This document shows positions 44,761-54,156 of a stretch of 64,000 bases of DNA, one piece after another. Positions within the stretch are counted from its first letter, which is position 1. Every line of letters starts with the position of its first letter. Below the pieces are notes generated by a model. It was given only the letters and a program-made list of their open reading frames with translations, did no database searches and was not told the origin of the DNA. Where the stretch lies: positions 1-64,000 of the forward strand of contig CAYPEI010000022.1 of the NCBI GenBank assembly GCA_964409775.1. The letters are read 5' to 3'. Position numbers and translations under genes: made by a program. Origin of the DNA: JAHBXL01 sp964409775. Its GTDB lineage: Bacteria; Planctomycetota; Phycisphaerae; Phycisphaerales; UBA1924.

Positions 44761-45561
44761 TCACGCGGTACGAACACTGTGGGCCTGCATCAGGTCCTTC
44801 ATCTCCCGGACCGCCCTTCGAAGGCCGATGAACACCGCGCGTGAGACGATGGCGTGCCCGATATGGAGTTCCGCGATCCCCGGCTGCGAGGCGATGGGGC
44901 CGACGTTGTGATAGTTCAGGGCATGACCGGCGTTGAATCGCAGGCCCGCGCCGCGGACCCGACGCCCCGCCGCGGCGACCCTTTCCAGTTCCTCCGCGAG
45001 TTCCTCGCGCCGGAAGTCCCCGCCGTGCACGGCAAACGCGTGGGCGTACGGTCCGGTGTGAATCTCGCAGATGTCGAAGCCTGCCTGGATGGCCGCGGCG
45101 ATCTGCGCCTCGTCCGCGTCGATGAATGCCGACGCGATCATGCCGGCGCTGTGGAGGCGCGTCACGACTTCCTTGATTCGCGGCAGGTTTCGGACGACAT
45201 CCAGCCCGCCCTCGGTCGTCACCTCCTGCCGGCCCTCGGGAACGAGCATCGCCGTGTGCGGCAGAAGCCGGCAGGCGATCTGGACCATTTCATCCGTCGC
45301 GGCCATTTCGAGGTTCAGTTTGACCTTGACCAGGCGTCGGAGCAGTTCAACGTCGCGGTCCTGGATGTGGCGGCGGTCCTCACGGAGGTGGACCGTGATG
45401 CCGTCGGCCCCACCCAGTTCAGCCTCATGCGCCGCCCTGACGGGATCCGGCTCCCCGGCATCGATCCCCCCGGGCAGGCCGGATCCGCCCCCCGCGCCGT
45501 GTCGGTAGCGAGCCTGGCGAACGGTGGCGACGTGGTCGATGTTCACGCCGAGTTGGATCAT
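44761..45561 (-). CDS. pdxJ: Pyridoxine 5'-phosphate synthase
   Basis: This TIM-barrel enzyme of 266 residues condenses 3-amino-2-oxopropyl phosphate with 1-deoxy-D-xylulose 5-phosphate to pyridoxine 5'-phosphate. Blocks: MIQLGVNIDHVATVRQARY, DPVRAAHEAELGGADGITVH, LREDRRHIQDRDVELLRRLV, KVKLNLEMAATDEMVQIAC, LVPEGRQEVTTEGGLDV, SAFIDADEAQIAAAIQAGFD, IEIHTGPYA-type strand (EIHTGPYAHAF), LRFNAGHALNYHNVGPIA and ELHIGHAIVSRAVFIGL. The start at 45561 is fixed by MIQLGVNIDH. It is divergent from dnaE. Confidence 0.97.
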   Translation of the reverse strand: MIQLGVNIDHVATVRQARYRHGAGGGSGLPGGIDAGEPDPVRAAHEAELGGADGITVHLREDRRHIQDRDVELLRRLVKVKLNLEMAATDEMVQIACRLLPHTAMLVPEGRQEVTTEGGLDVVRNLPRIKEVVTRLHSAGMIASAFIDADEAQIAAAIQAGFDICEIHTGPYAHAFAVHGGDFRREELAEELERVAAAGRRVRGAGLRFNAGHALNYHNVGPIASQPGIAELHIGHAIVSRAVFIGLRRAVREMKDLMQAHSVRTA

Positions 45562-45721
45562 GCCCGGAGTGTATGTTGACCATCTGCCCGCCCGTCCGGG
45601 GGATACGGTCAAGACGATTCAGGCCTCCGGCAGCGACGAACCTTGACCCGGGCGCCTCGAACCGCGACGATGGAAGTTCACGATCACACTCAACCCGGCG
45701 GAGCCGGAGCGGCGAGAGCAC

Positions 45722-48700
45722 ATGGCGGGCGCAGTGAAGGGCATGGAAGCGGGCAAGGCCGCGGCGGAAGCGGCCGCGGCGGCGGTGCGCGTGCCGCCGG
45801 AGAGCCCGCTGGCCCCGTGGCTGAACCCCGACGGCACGCCCAGGGACCTCGGCAAGGGCTTCGCTCACCTCCACCTGCACAGCGAGTACTCACTGCTCGA
45901 CGGCGGCAACCGCGTCGACAAGTTGGTCAAACGGGTGAAGGAACTGGGGATGTGGTCGGTCGCGGTGACCGACCACGGCAACCTGTTCGGCGCGGCGTCG
46001 TTCTATCAGGCCGCGAAAGACGCGGGGATTGTCCCGATCCTGGGGGTGGAGGCCTATGTCACACCGCCGGAACGCAACCGTCGCGACCGGACGTACACCG
46101 GCGTTTCGGATGGCGGGTACCACCTGGTGCTGCTGGCGGAGACGCAGGAGGGGTGGGACAACCTGGTGTACCTGTGCTCCGAGGCGTATCTCACGGGGTT
46201 CTACTTCAAGCCGCGGATCGATCGGGAGATCCTCGCCAAGCACTGCGCGGGGTTGATCGCCATCATCGGGCACCTGGGGAGCGAGATCGGGGACCACCTG
46301 CTGGCGTTCGAGCGGACAGGGGACAGCAAGTGGTGGGAGAAGGCGCTTGAGAGCGCTCGCTGGCACAAGGCGACGTTTGGCGATGGCGAAGATGCCGCGA
46401 CTGCGCGGTTCTTCGTCGAGTTGCAGCACCACGTGCCCGAGCAGAACTCGATCAACAAGCACCTGGTGCGACTGGCGCGGGAGGTCGGCGCGCCGCTGGT
46501 GTGCGACAACGACTCGCACTTCCTGAAGGCCGAGGACCACGATGCCCACGACACGCTGATCTGCATCTCGATGGGGAAGGTGAAGCACGACTCGGAGCGT
46601 CTGCGCTACCCCGAGGAACTGTACGTGAAGTCGCCCGCGGAGATGCGGGAGATCTTCGAGGACCGCTACATCGGCGGGGAGTGGAAGGAAATCGGGCGCG
46701 AAGCGCTCGACAACACATTGCGGATCGCGGCACGATGCGCGCTGGGCGGCGCAAAGCCGCCGATCGGCCAGAACCACGCGCCGATGGTGCGGGTGGCTCG
46801 CAAGGGCGGTCGATCGGCAGACCAGCAGATCAGCAAGCCGGCAAACAGCAGGCGGCCCAACGCGCGCGGGGCTGGGGACGAGTGGGCGGACATGCCCACG
46901 TGGGACGAGCCGCGGTTCGCGGGCGACTTGACGGCGTGGTTCAGCGCGTACTGCGATGAGTTTGAGGTGGTGCCGCTTCGGTTTGATGATGATGCATCCG
47001 CCGAGGAGCGGGCACGCATCAACGCCGAGGCCAAGGCCGAGTGCGACCGCGCACTGCGGATGCTGTCGGAGGCGGGGGTGATCTGGCGGTACGGGCCGGG
47101 CGAAGAGCAGACCAACCGGAAAGACATCCGCGCGCGGCTCGAACGCGAACTGACGATTCTCTGCGACAAGAACATCGCCGCGTACTTCCTGATCGTGTGG
47201 GACTTTGTCAACTGGGGCCGGCAGCGCGGCATCCCGGCCAACGCCCGCGGCTCGGGCGTGGGCACCATGGTAGGCTACGTGCTCGGGCTGTCCAACGCGT
47301 GCCCGGTGCAGTACGGCCTGCTGTTCGAGCGGTTCACCGACCCCGACCGCTCAGAGTACCCCGATATCGATATCGACCTGTGCCAGGACGGACGGGGCGA
47401 TGTCATCGACTATGTGCGCCGCAAGTACGGGCACGTGGCGCAGATCATCACGTTCGGGACGCTCAAGGCCCGCGCGGCGATCCGCGATGTGGCGCGGGTG
47501 CTGGCGATCTCGCTCCCCGTCGCCGATCGCGTGGCCAAACTCGTCCCCGAGCAGTTGAATATCACGCTCGAAGATGCGATCGAGCAAGAGCCCGAACTCA
47601 GGAAGATCTACGAGGGTGACAGCGGCGCAATCGACAAACTGCACCAGAACCTGCCTGTCGGGCAGCGGGCCGAGGCCCAGACGCTGCGGTCGCTGATCGA
47701 TAACGCGCGGACGATCGAGGGGCAGGCGCGCCACGCGAGCGTGCACGCCGCGGGCGTGATCGTGGCGACGCGACCGCTGCACGAGATCGTGCCGCTGTAC
47801 AAGCAGTCGGGCGCGGCCGAGCACGAGATCGTGACTCAGTGGGACGGCCCGACGTGCGAGAAGGTCGGCCTGCTGAAGATGGACTTTCTGGGCCTGCGCA
47901 CGCTGAGCGTGATCGAGCGTGCCAAGAAACTGATCCGCGAGACGCTCAGCGAGGAGGAGATCTGGAAGGCGGTGGGGCGGGAGAAGCCGAGAACCCATGG
48001 ATTGCAATCCATGGGTTCTGTGCACCCGCTCGATCTGGAACGGCTGACATACGACGATCCCAAAGTCTTCGAACTCTTCCAGCGGGCCGACACCACCGGC
48101 GTGTTCCAGTTTGAATCGGGCGGCATGCGCCGGTTGCTGGTCGACATGCGCCCCGACCGCCTTGAGGACCTCATCGCGGCGAACGCGCTGTTCCGCCCGG
48201 GCCCGATGGACCTGATCCCCGATTACAACCGCCGCAAGCACGGGCAGGCGGAAGTGCCGCGGGTCCACCCGATCGTCGAGCAATACACCGCCGAGACATA
48301 CGGCGTGATGGTGTACCAGGAGCAGGTCATGCAGATCGTGCACGGCCTGGGCGGCATCAAACTGCGCGACGCGTACACGCTCATCAAGAACATCAGCAAG
48401 AAGAAGCACGACAAGATCGAGAAGGAGCGGCCGAAGTTTGTCGAGGGTGCGCAGAAGCAGGGCCTGACCAGGCAGGCGGCGGAAGACCTGTTCGAGTTGA
48501 TCCTGAAGTTCGCGGGCTACGGCTTCAACAAGAGCCACTCGACGGGCTACGCGATCGTCGCGTACCAGACGGCCTACCTCAAGACGTACTTCCCGAACCA
48601 GTACATGGCCGCGTTCCTGACATACGAGAGCCAGGCGCAGAAGGTGGCGGACTGGATCCCGTACGTCGAGGATTGCAAGACGACGCGGTTTGTCAATGGC

Positions 48701-50200
48701 AAGGTCGGCGTCGAGGTGCGGCCGCCGGATGTGAACCTGTCCCGCGCTGACTTCGGCGTTGTGTTTGACGAGGGCGAGCCGCGCGATGCGCTGCACGGGC
48801 ACGTGCGGTTCGGCCTGAAGGCGATCAAGGGCGCGGGCGACAAGGCGATCGCGGCGATCGTGGAGGAGAGGGACCAGACCAGCCCTGACGCGGCAGGCAA
48901 AGCGCCCCAGCGCTTCAACTCCCTGTTTGACTTCTGCGAGCGGGTGATGGCGCGGCTGGCGATTCATGCGGCCCAGTCGGCCGCGAACGGGACAGGCAGC
49001 GGGGGGGGCGGCGGCAACGCGAACCTCCTGAACAAGACCACGCTCGAATCGCTCATCAAGTGCGGCGCGATGGACTCGCTGCACCCGCCGGAAGGGCGGT
49101 CGCTCCGCGCGGCGATGACGGCGAGCATCGAGGCGGCGATGTCGGCGGCGCAGAAAGTGGCACAGGACAAGGCCGCCGGACAGGGCGGATTGTTCCTGGG
49201 CAAAGATGCGGGCGGCGGGGCAGCGCAGGCGGGCGCGAAGGTGGAAGGCTCGCTGCTGGCCAAGGCCTCGCCGTGGAGCGAGAGCGAGACGCTCGCGAAG
49301 GAGAAGGAGATCCTCGGGTTCTACGTCTCCAGCCACCCACTGGAGGAGTGGAGCGCGTGGACGAAGGTCTTCGTCACCGCGGGATGCGAAGCGGCCAAGG
49401 CGCTCCCGCACGACTCGCGCGTGGTGCTGGCCGGGCTGATCGGCACGGTGCGGACGCTCATCGTCAAGACGGGCCGGAGCGCGGGGCAGAAGATGGCGAT
49501 CGTGCCAATCGAAGATCAGAGCGGCACGATCGAGGTCGTGCTGTTCGCCGATCGGTATGCGCAGTTCGTCGATACCGTGCAGACGGGCAACGCGGTGTTC
49601 GTAGTCGGGCGGATCGATCGGTCGCGCGCGGGGGGCGCGGGTGGCGGAGGGGGTGGCGGGCCGAATGGCAACGGCGCATCCGGTAATGATGAAGACCCCG
49701 GCGCAGCGGGCGGCAAGCCGGGCGGCGGCGGTGGGCAGGCCAACAGCGTGCAGGTGATCGTCGACCGCGTGGTGCCGATCGACGGCGTGCCCCTGATGCC
49801 CGGGAAACTCTGGGTCCGCCTCGATGCCGAGCGGCTGAACGGGTCAGGCTCGCAGACGCTGAAGGAACTCGCGGCGATCGTGCGCGGCGAGTCGCTCGGT
49901 GGCGGGGATGAGCGTCTGGCCGCCGCCGCGCCGGTCGCACCGATGTCCGCCGAAGACCGGTCCACCGCATTCCCCATGGACCTGGTCGTGGATCTTCCGG
50001 ACCAGCGGATCCGGCTGGAGTCCTCGCCCCATCTGCGGGTACGGCTGTCAGCGCAGATGGTGAGCGAACTCACCCGCCGCCTTGGAGAGGGGTGCGTGCG
50101 CGTGGTAGGGGGCGTAACGGTCGAGACGATGAACGGCAGAGGTGGCGGGGGGAACAAGCCGTGGATGAAGAACCGCGGCGGCTCCATGGCGAAACGGTAA
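45722..50200 (+). CDS. dnaE: DNA polymerase III alpha subunit
   Basis: The main replicative polymerase, 1492 residues (E. coli: 1160). The PHP domain starts FAHLHLHSEYSLLDGGNRVD, then AVTDHGNLFGA, and LVCDNDSHFLKAEDHDAHD. The palm has the catalytic Asp triad in YPDIDIDLCQDGRGDVIDYV near residue 546 and ARGSGVGTMVGYVLGLS. Later blocks are TGVFQFESGGMRRLLVDMRP, NALFRPGPMDLIP, YGVMVYQEQVMQIVHGLGG, and FNKSHSTGYAIVAYQTAYLK, with HhH and OB domains (VVLAGLIGTVRTLIVK). Extra length comes from inserts: bases 46800-46890 (KGGRSADQQISKPANSRR), a palindromic repeat at 47990-48019, and a Gly/Asn-rich loop at about 49629-49740 inside the OB region. The N-terminal 45 residues are Ala-rich. Confidence 0.97.
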   Translation: MAGAVKGMEAGKAAAEAAAAAVRVPPESPLAPWLNPDGTPRDLGKGFAHLHLHSEYSLLDGGNRVDKLVKRVKELGMWSVAVTDHGNLFGAASFYQAAKDAGIVPILGVEAYVTPPERNRRDRTYTGVSDGGYHLVLLAETQEGWDNLVYLCSEAYLTGFYFKPRIDREILAKHCAGLIAIIGHLGSEIGDHLLAFERTGDSKWWEKALESARWHKATFGDGEDAATARFFVELQHHVPEQNSINKHLVRLAREVGAPLVCDNDSHFLKAEDHDAHDTLICISMGKVKHDSERLRYPEELYVKSPAEMREIFEDRYIGGEWKEIGREALDNTLRIAARCALGGAKPPIGQNHAPMVRVARKGGRSADQQISKPANSRRPNARGAGDEWADMPTWDEPRFAGDLTAWFSAYCDEFEVVPLRFDDDASAEERARINAEAKAECDRALRMLSEAGVIWRYGPGEEQTNRKDIRARLERELTILCDKNIAAYFLIVWDFVNWGRQRGIPANARGSGVGTMVGYVLGLSNACPVQYGLLFERFTDPDRSEYPDIDIDLCQDGRGDVIDYVRRKYGHVAQIITFGTLKARAAIRDVARVLAISLPVADRVAKLVPEQLNITLEDAIEQEPELRKIYEGDSGAIDKLHQNLPVGQRAEAQTLRSLIDNARTIEGQARHASVHAAGVIVATRPLHEIVPLYKQSGAAEHEIVTQWDGPTCEKVGLLKMDFLGLRTLSVIERAKKLIRETLSEEEIWKAVGREKPRTHGLQSMGSVHPLDLERLTYDDPKVFELFQRADTTGVFQFESGGMRRLLVDMRPDRLEDLIAANALFRPGPMDLIPDYNRRKHGQAEVPRVHPIVEQYTAETYGVMVYQEQVMQIVHGLGGIKLRDAYTLIKNISKKKHDKIEKERPKFVEGAQKQGLTRQAAEDLFELILKFAGYGFNKSHSTGYAIVAYQTAYLKTYFPNQYMAAFLTYESQAQKVADWIPYVEDCKTTRFVNGKVGVEVRPPDVNLSRADFGVVFDEGEPRDALHGHVRFGLKAIKGAGDKAIAAIVEERDQTSPDAAGKAPQRFNSLFDFCERVMARLAIHAAQSAANGTGSGGGGGNANLLNKTTLESLIKCGAMDSLHPPEGRSLRAAMTASIEAAMSAAQKVAQDKAAGQGGLFLGKDAGGGAAQAGAKVEGSLLAKASPWSESETLAKEKEILGFYVSSHPLEEWSAWTKVFVTAGCEAAKALPHDSRVVLAGLIGTVRTLIVKTGRSAGQKMAIVPIEDQSGTIEVVLFADRYAQFVDTVQTGNAVFVVGRIDRSRAGGAGGGGGGGPNGNGASGNDEDPGAAGGKPGGGGGQANSVQVIVDRVVPIDGVPLMPGKLWVRLDAERLNGSGSQTLKELAAIVRGESLGGGDERLAAAAPVAPMSAEDRSTAFPMDLVVDLPDQRIRLESSPHLRVRLSAQMVSELTRRLGEGCVRVVGGVTVETMNGRGGGGNKPWMKNRGGSMAKR
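47990..48019. repeat. 30-bp perfect palindrome in frame inside dnaE
   Basis: AGAACCCATGGATTG (47990-48004) is followed by its exact reverse complement CAATCCATGGGTTCT (48005-48019). It encodes the palindromic-looking peptide RTHGLQSMGS near residue 757, in a variable linker between the palm and TGVFQFES. It looks like a REP-type unit inserted without breaking the frame. Confidence 0.85.
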
Positions 50201-50235
50201 AGATCGATCCCTGCACCCTGCCGCCAACGCCTTCC

Positions 50236-50790
50236 CTACCGGCTCAGCCTGAACACATCCGTGAGTTCTCCCTCCGCGGTCTCCTCGCCGCGGAAGAACG
50301 TGACCCGGATTGTCGGCGATACGGCGCCCGCTGCGCCCTCGCCGGCATGCCAAGCGAGCAGCCACTGCGGCAGCCCTCCCAGCGACAGCGTATACGTCCG
50401 CGTCACCAGGCCGTCGTAGTGCCGCGCGTTCTCTTCCGGGGTCGAAAGGTCCGTCCGCCAGATCAGGTCCTGGATCTGCGAGCCGTCGGCGAACTCTGAC
50501 CCGGGCCGGAACAGTTCCACCCGAGCAACACCCAGCGTTCGCACGGGCTGGCCAAACGCGTCGCGCAGTTCGAAGTGGCACACGATCACCGGCACTCCCG
50601 AAGCATCGACCCCGATGCGGGTGAGTGGGTGAATCGCCAATCGCTCCGGGCGGAGTTCGTCGGGGTCGCGTTGCTCCTCGGCAGACATCCGCCCACGGCC
50701 GGAGGCACACCCCACGATCGCGGCGGCTACGGCAGCAATGATCGCGCAGGCAGTGGGGCAGCGGAAGTTCTGCACGCCGCGGCTGGGCAT
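50236..50790 (-). CDS. Probable lipoprotein, function unknown
   Basis: A 184-residue protein with signal ACAIIAAVAAAIVGCASG, where VGC is a lipobox-like site. The mature part is a beta-rich domain (LAIHPLTRIGVDASGVPVIV, CHFELRDAFGQPVRTLGVAR, VELFRPGS, RTYTLSLGGLPQWLLAW, TIRVTFFRGEETAEGEL). It is consistent with a small immunoglobulin-like fold. No family is recognised. It is convergent with dnaE, 35 bp away. The ribosome site is weak. Confidence 0.65.
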   Translation of the reverse strand: MPSRGVQNFRCPTACAIIAAVAAAIVGCASGRGRMSAEEQRDPDELRPERLAIHPLTRIGVDASGVPVIVCHFELRDAFGQPVRTLGVARVELFRPGSEFADGSQIQDLIWRTDLSTPEENARHYDGLVTRTYTLSLGGLPQWLLAWHAGEGAAGAVSPTIRVTFFRGEETAEGELTDVFRLSR

Positions 50791-50956
50791 CTCAGGAGTT
50801 TATGTAAGCCGGAGCGAACGCTCCGGAGAAAATCCGAGGACCGTGGATTGCTGTGGCCGCGGGGTGCGCGCCCTCCGCGGATGCTTGTGCCTGTTCCCGC
50901 GGCGATGGGACGGACTTGCCTCTGCTTCTTGCAGGGCACTCCGCCGGAACCCCGGG

Positions 50957-52174
50957 TCAGGCGGCGAGGTCTTCGTCGTCGCACTCCGGCGGGTCGCCGA
51001 TGCAACCCCACTTGTCCTTGGGAAGGTGCCGGTGGTGGACGTGGATCACGCGGGCCAGTTGCGAGGCGAAGAGTTCGCCGATGGTCCGGAGTTGGTCGAT
51101 GAGCAGCGGACCGAACGGAGAGAGCCGGTCGCGGAACAGCATCACGATCGCCAGGACCTCGCTCTCGTGGCGGCAGGCGAAGCCGATGACGCCCGACTCC
51201 CCGAGCCACGCGGCATCGCCGCCCGCAAAGTCCTCGAGTTTCCGGGCGTCGCCCAGGTGGACGATGGCCTTGGACTTCTCGAACTTGGGCGCGACCGTGT
51301 TGGCGACATGATCCAGGAGCATGTCCACGGTTTCCTTCGGGCAGTCATAGTTGACGTACGCTCCGAGGGAGTAGTCCCCGCTCGTGGTGGGGAGGAACAC
51401 CGCAGCGTTCGTCGGGCCCGATCGGGCGAGGACGAACTCGAGCGTGGTTCGGAGCAGTTGCTCGATATCCAGCTCGTGCTTGATGAGCGTCTTGAACTCG
51501 GTTGCTGTGGTGACCTGGTTCATAGCGGCAGCGCACTCCATGTTGCCGCCAACCAGATCGGAGCATTCCGCGGGTGTCTGAGGCGCGCGGGGTGGAGCGG
51601 TGCGCTCGTCGTGTCGGCACAACCGATCCAGCCTTCGCAGCCGTCGTCCTCCGCCCGTCCTCAGGCGCCCGCACGGGCTGATTCCCGCCGCGCCGAGCAG
51701 CAAACGCGAGAGTTCATGGACGCGCAAGTTCAGCGCAATCACGGCCCGGCACCCGCGATGGGTCGCGCGGAGAGTGAGCCGCGTGTCGACGTCGGCCGCG
51801 GCCAGCAGCACGCCGGTGCCGCGCCTGGCGAGATCGCCCGCCAGTTCCAGCGAGTCGTCGGCGCAGCATGCGTGGTCGATCAGGGCAGCGTGAATCCGGA
51901 GCGGGCGCGACCGTTCCCCGCTGAGCATGATCGCCAGAGCCTCGACGGCGTTGCGAGCCAGCAGGCAGACCGCCCGGCCGTTGAGCGACCGCACGGCACG
52001 CCCGGCCAGAGCGGGGCTGTTCGTCACGACCAGGACGCGCGGATAACCAAGCCCGCGTTCTCGGTCCGTGCTGCGCCGAGTGGGCTTGATTTCGAGCGAG
52101 CCGAGCACGGGGACGCTCAACGCCCGGGATTCTCCCGCCGAGGCATTGCTTTGCTGGTGGCCTGCTCGAGTCAT
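50957..52174 (-). CDS. Degenerate receiver domain fused to GAF domain
   Basis: A 405-residue protein, third gene of a signalling operon. Residues 45-175 look like a receiver domain: PRVLVVTNSPALAGRAVRSL, AALIDHACCADDSLELAGDL, RGTGVLLAAADVDTRLTL. The acidic pair after the first strand is replaced by TNS, and neither the Thr nor Lys of the switch is present, though an Asp remains at the third strand. Residues 215-390 form a GAF domain (FKTLIKHELDIEQLLRTTLE, TNAAVFLPTTSGDYSLGAYV, FGPLLIDQLRTIGELFASQL). The tail contains HVHHRHLPKDKWGCIGDPPE. The start at 52174 has AGGAGG about 10 nt upstream and lies 38 bp past the HDOD-kinase stop. It is likely an accessory sensor that no longer takes phosphate. 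Confidence 0.75.
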   Translation of the reverse strand: MTRAGHQQSNASAGESRALSVPVLGSLEIKPTRRSTDRERGLGYPRVLVVTNSPALAGRAVRSLNGRAVCLLARNAVEALAIMLSGERSRPLRIHAALIDHACCADDSLELAGDLARRGTGVLLAAADVDTRLTLRATHRGCRAVIALNLRVHELSRLLLGAAGISPCGRLRTGGGRRLRRLDRLCRHDERTAPPRAPQTPAECSDLVGGNMECAAAMNQVTTATEFKTLIKHELDIEQLLRTTLEFVLARSGPTNAAVFLPTTSGDYSLGAYVNYDCPKETVDMLLDHVANTVAPKFEKSKAIVHLGDARKLEDFAGGDAAWLGESGVIGFACRHESEVLAIVMLFRDRLSPFGPLLIDQLRTIGELFASQLARVIHVHHRHLPKDKWGCIGDPPECDDEDLAA

Positions 52175-52212
52175 GGAGCCGCTCCTCCTGTCCGTGTTCA
52201 TGGTCGTGGACC

Positions 52213-54096
52213 TCAGGCCGCCCGCTGCACGCCCGAGCCCGCGGCCACAACCGTCGCCATCGGGCCGGTCGCCCGCGCCGCCGATGCGTCTCTCGACCAG
52301 CGATAGTCCGGGATCATCACCGTGACGCTTGTGCCGCGCCCCGGCTTGCTCGCCAGGACAATCTCCCCGCCATGAAGCGAGACGAGCCTGTGTGACAGCG
52401 CGAGCCCGAGCCCCGGCTGCCTCCCCGCCGGCTTTTCCGAAAAGAACGGGTCGACCGCATGCTCGAGCGCGTGCTCGCTCATCCCCGCGCCGTCGTCGAT
52501 CACCTGGATCAACAGCCGCGATTGGTCCGCGGCGTCTTCCGCCACACGGATCTCCACCGGCGATCTGGGCGCCGCTTCGACCGCGTTCACAACGATCTCC
52601 GTGAGCGCGTCGATCATGAGGCCAGAGTCCATGCGGGCCGTGTCCAGGCCTTCGGCCAGCGTCAGTTTGACGCCCAGGACTCCCGACGGCCCGGCCTTGC
52701 CGGCGCATCGCGCCTTCGTCCGCCGGATCACCTCTTCCATGACCGAGCCGAGATCGGTGGGACGCCAGTCCGGCCGCGGCGGATTGGCGATGCGGTGCAG
52801 CCGCGAGACCAGTTCGCTCAGGCGGCCCGCCGCGTCGACGATCGCCGTGGCCATGCTCCGGTCGTGCTCTTCGCGGAGCCGCGAGAGCAGCGACTGCGCC
52901 CGGCCCGAGATCACCGTCAGCGGGTTGTTCAGTTCGTGCGCTGCGCCCGCGGTCATCTCGCCCAGCCGCACCATGGCGCGGGTCTCGGCCAGTTGCTGCT
53001 GGGCCTCGCCCAGCGCACGGTTGGCCTCGCCCAGTTCCTGGTTCAGCCGGCCCAGCCTCGCGTTGGCGCGGAGGATCGACTCCACAAGCAACTGCTGGCT
53101 TGGCTCTTCGCCAAGGCCCAGGTCGCGGCAGCGGGCGCTCGTCGCCTCGTACAGCCGTGCGATGAGCCCCTCGATGCGCTCGACGTTCAGGCCCATCTGC
53201 GCAGCCAGTTCCCGGTCGTCGGGCGATGCCGCCATGTTCCCCGACCAGCCCAGTCCCAGCCGTCGGCAAAGTGCGTCGGCGACTCCGACGACACCCACCA
53301 CGCGGCGGCTTTCGCCTTCGGGCAACTGGGCGTAGGGCGTGCCATGCAGTTCGACCGACGCGCGGAGCGCCTCCGGCAGGCCCCACAACCGCGCGATGTG
53401 CGCTCCCGCGGCATGATGGTCCATGCCGAGGATCGGCCGCTCAAAGTCCGAGATGTTCCCAAGCCTCGCCTCGGTCAGGTCGACCACGCGGGCATAGGCC
53501 CGGGGCAGAACCACCTCGAGCGCGAGTTTGCCGATGTCGTGCACAAGGCCGCAGACGAACAGTTCCTCCGGGTGCAGATCCGGCTCCGGGAGTTCACGCG
53601 CGATCAACTCGGCCGCGCAGGCCACCGCGATCGAGTGCTGCCAGAAGCCGACCCGGTTGAAGCCGCCGCTCACCGGCAGCGGCTTCCCCGCCGCTGTCGT
53701 CTTCCGCGGCAGGCCGCTGGTCCAGTCAAAGATCGCCACGCTGAGCACCAGCGAACGGACCGCATCGAGCCCGAGCATGACCACCGCCATTTCGACCGTG
53801 GTGATGGGATGGCGCGTGCGGTTGGCCGCTCGCCGGCAGAGCGAGAGCAGCCGCGCCGTCAGCGTCGGGTCCGCCTCGATGAGCCGGACGATCTCGCGGA
53901 GGTCCGGCTCTTCCTGTGCGCCGAGTTGCAGCAGCCTCGCGGCGACCGCCGGCAGCGTCGGCAGGCCCGCCAGTTCGCGCAGCACCAGTTCCGTCCGGCG
54001 CGAGAGCAGCGGGTCCGTCAGAAACCCGGGCCCGGCTCCGCGTCCGCGGGCCGGTCCGAACTGATCAGCCCTGCTTCTGTGGCGCGGTCGCGGCAT
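52213..54096 (-). CDS. HDOD domain fused to histidine kinase
   Basis: A 627-residue cytoplasmic sensor. The HDOD part covers about 40-300 (ELAGLPTLPAVAARLLQLGA, RLIEADPTLTARLLSLCRRA, MAVVMLGLDAVRSLVLSVAI, ELFVCGLVHDIGKLALEVVL). It retains an HD pair (LVHDIGKLA) and MDHHAAGAHIARLWGLPE. A coiled coil (LGRLNQELGEANRALGEAQQ) leads to the kinase: H box MTAGAAHELNNPLTVISGRA near 388, N box LTEIVVNAVEAAP near 498, VIDDGAGMSEHALEHAVDPF, and G box GRQPGLGLALSHRL. The likely partner is the HTH-receiver regulator 60 bp upstream; phosphotransfer is inferred from the operon. Confidence 0.9.
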   Translation of the reverse strand: MPRPRHRSRADQFGPARGRGAGPGFLTDPLLSRRTELVLRELAGLPTLPAVAARLLQLGAQEEPDLREIVRLIEADPTLTARLLSLCRRAANRTRHPITTVEMAVVMLGLDAVRSLVLSVAIFDWTSGLPRKTTAAGKPLPVSGGFNRVGFWQHSIAVACAAELIARELPEPDLHPEELFVCGLVHDIGKLALEVVLPRAYARVVDLTEARLGNISDFERPILGMDHHAAGAHIARLWGLPEALRASVELHGTPYAQLPEGESRRVVGVVGVADALCRRLGLGWSGNMAASPDDRELAAQMGLNVERIEGLIARLYEATSARCRDLGLGEEPSQQLLVESILRANARLGRLNQELGEANRALGEAQQQLAETRAMVRLGEMTAGAAHELNNPLTVISGRAQSLLSRLREEHDRSMATAIVDAAGRLSELVSRLHRIANPPRPDWRPTDLGSVMEEVIRRTKARCAGKAGPSGVLGVKLTLAEGLDTARMDSGLMIDALTEIVVNAVEAAPRSPVEIRVAEDAADQSRLLIQVIDDGAGMSEHALEHAVDPFFSEKPAGRQPGLGLALSHRLVSLHGGEIVLASKPGRGTSVTVMIPDYRWSRDASAARATGPMATVVAAGSGVQRAA

Positions 54097-54156
54097 CGTT
54101 TGGCTTCACTCAGGTGGTGGTGGGTGCTCGATCCGCTCATCCACGGTTGACGCGGA

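Noticed and set aside
47351..49411. Long minus-strand open frame inside dnaE
   Set aside because: It mirrors the DnaE frame codon for codon and shows no family motif; dnaE itself is certain.
52175..53386. N-terminal extension of the receiver-GAF protein through the HDOD-kinase gene
   Set aside because: The frame is open, but it is out of frame with the conserved kinase. A good ribosome site precedes 52174.
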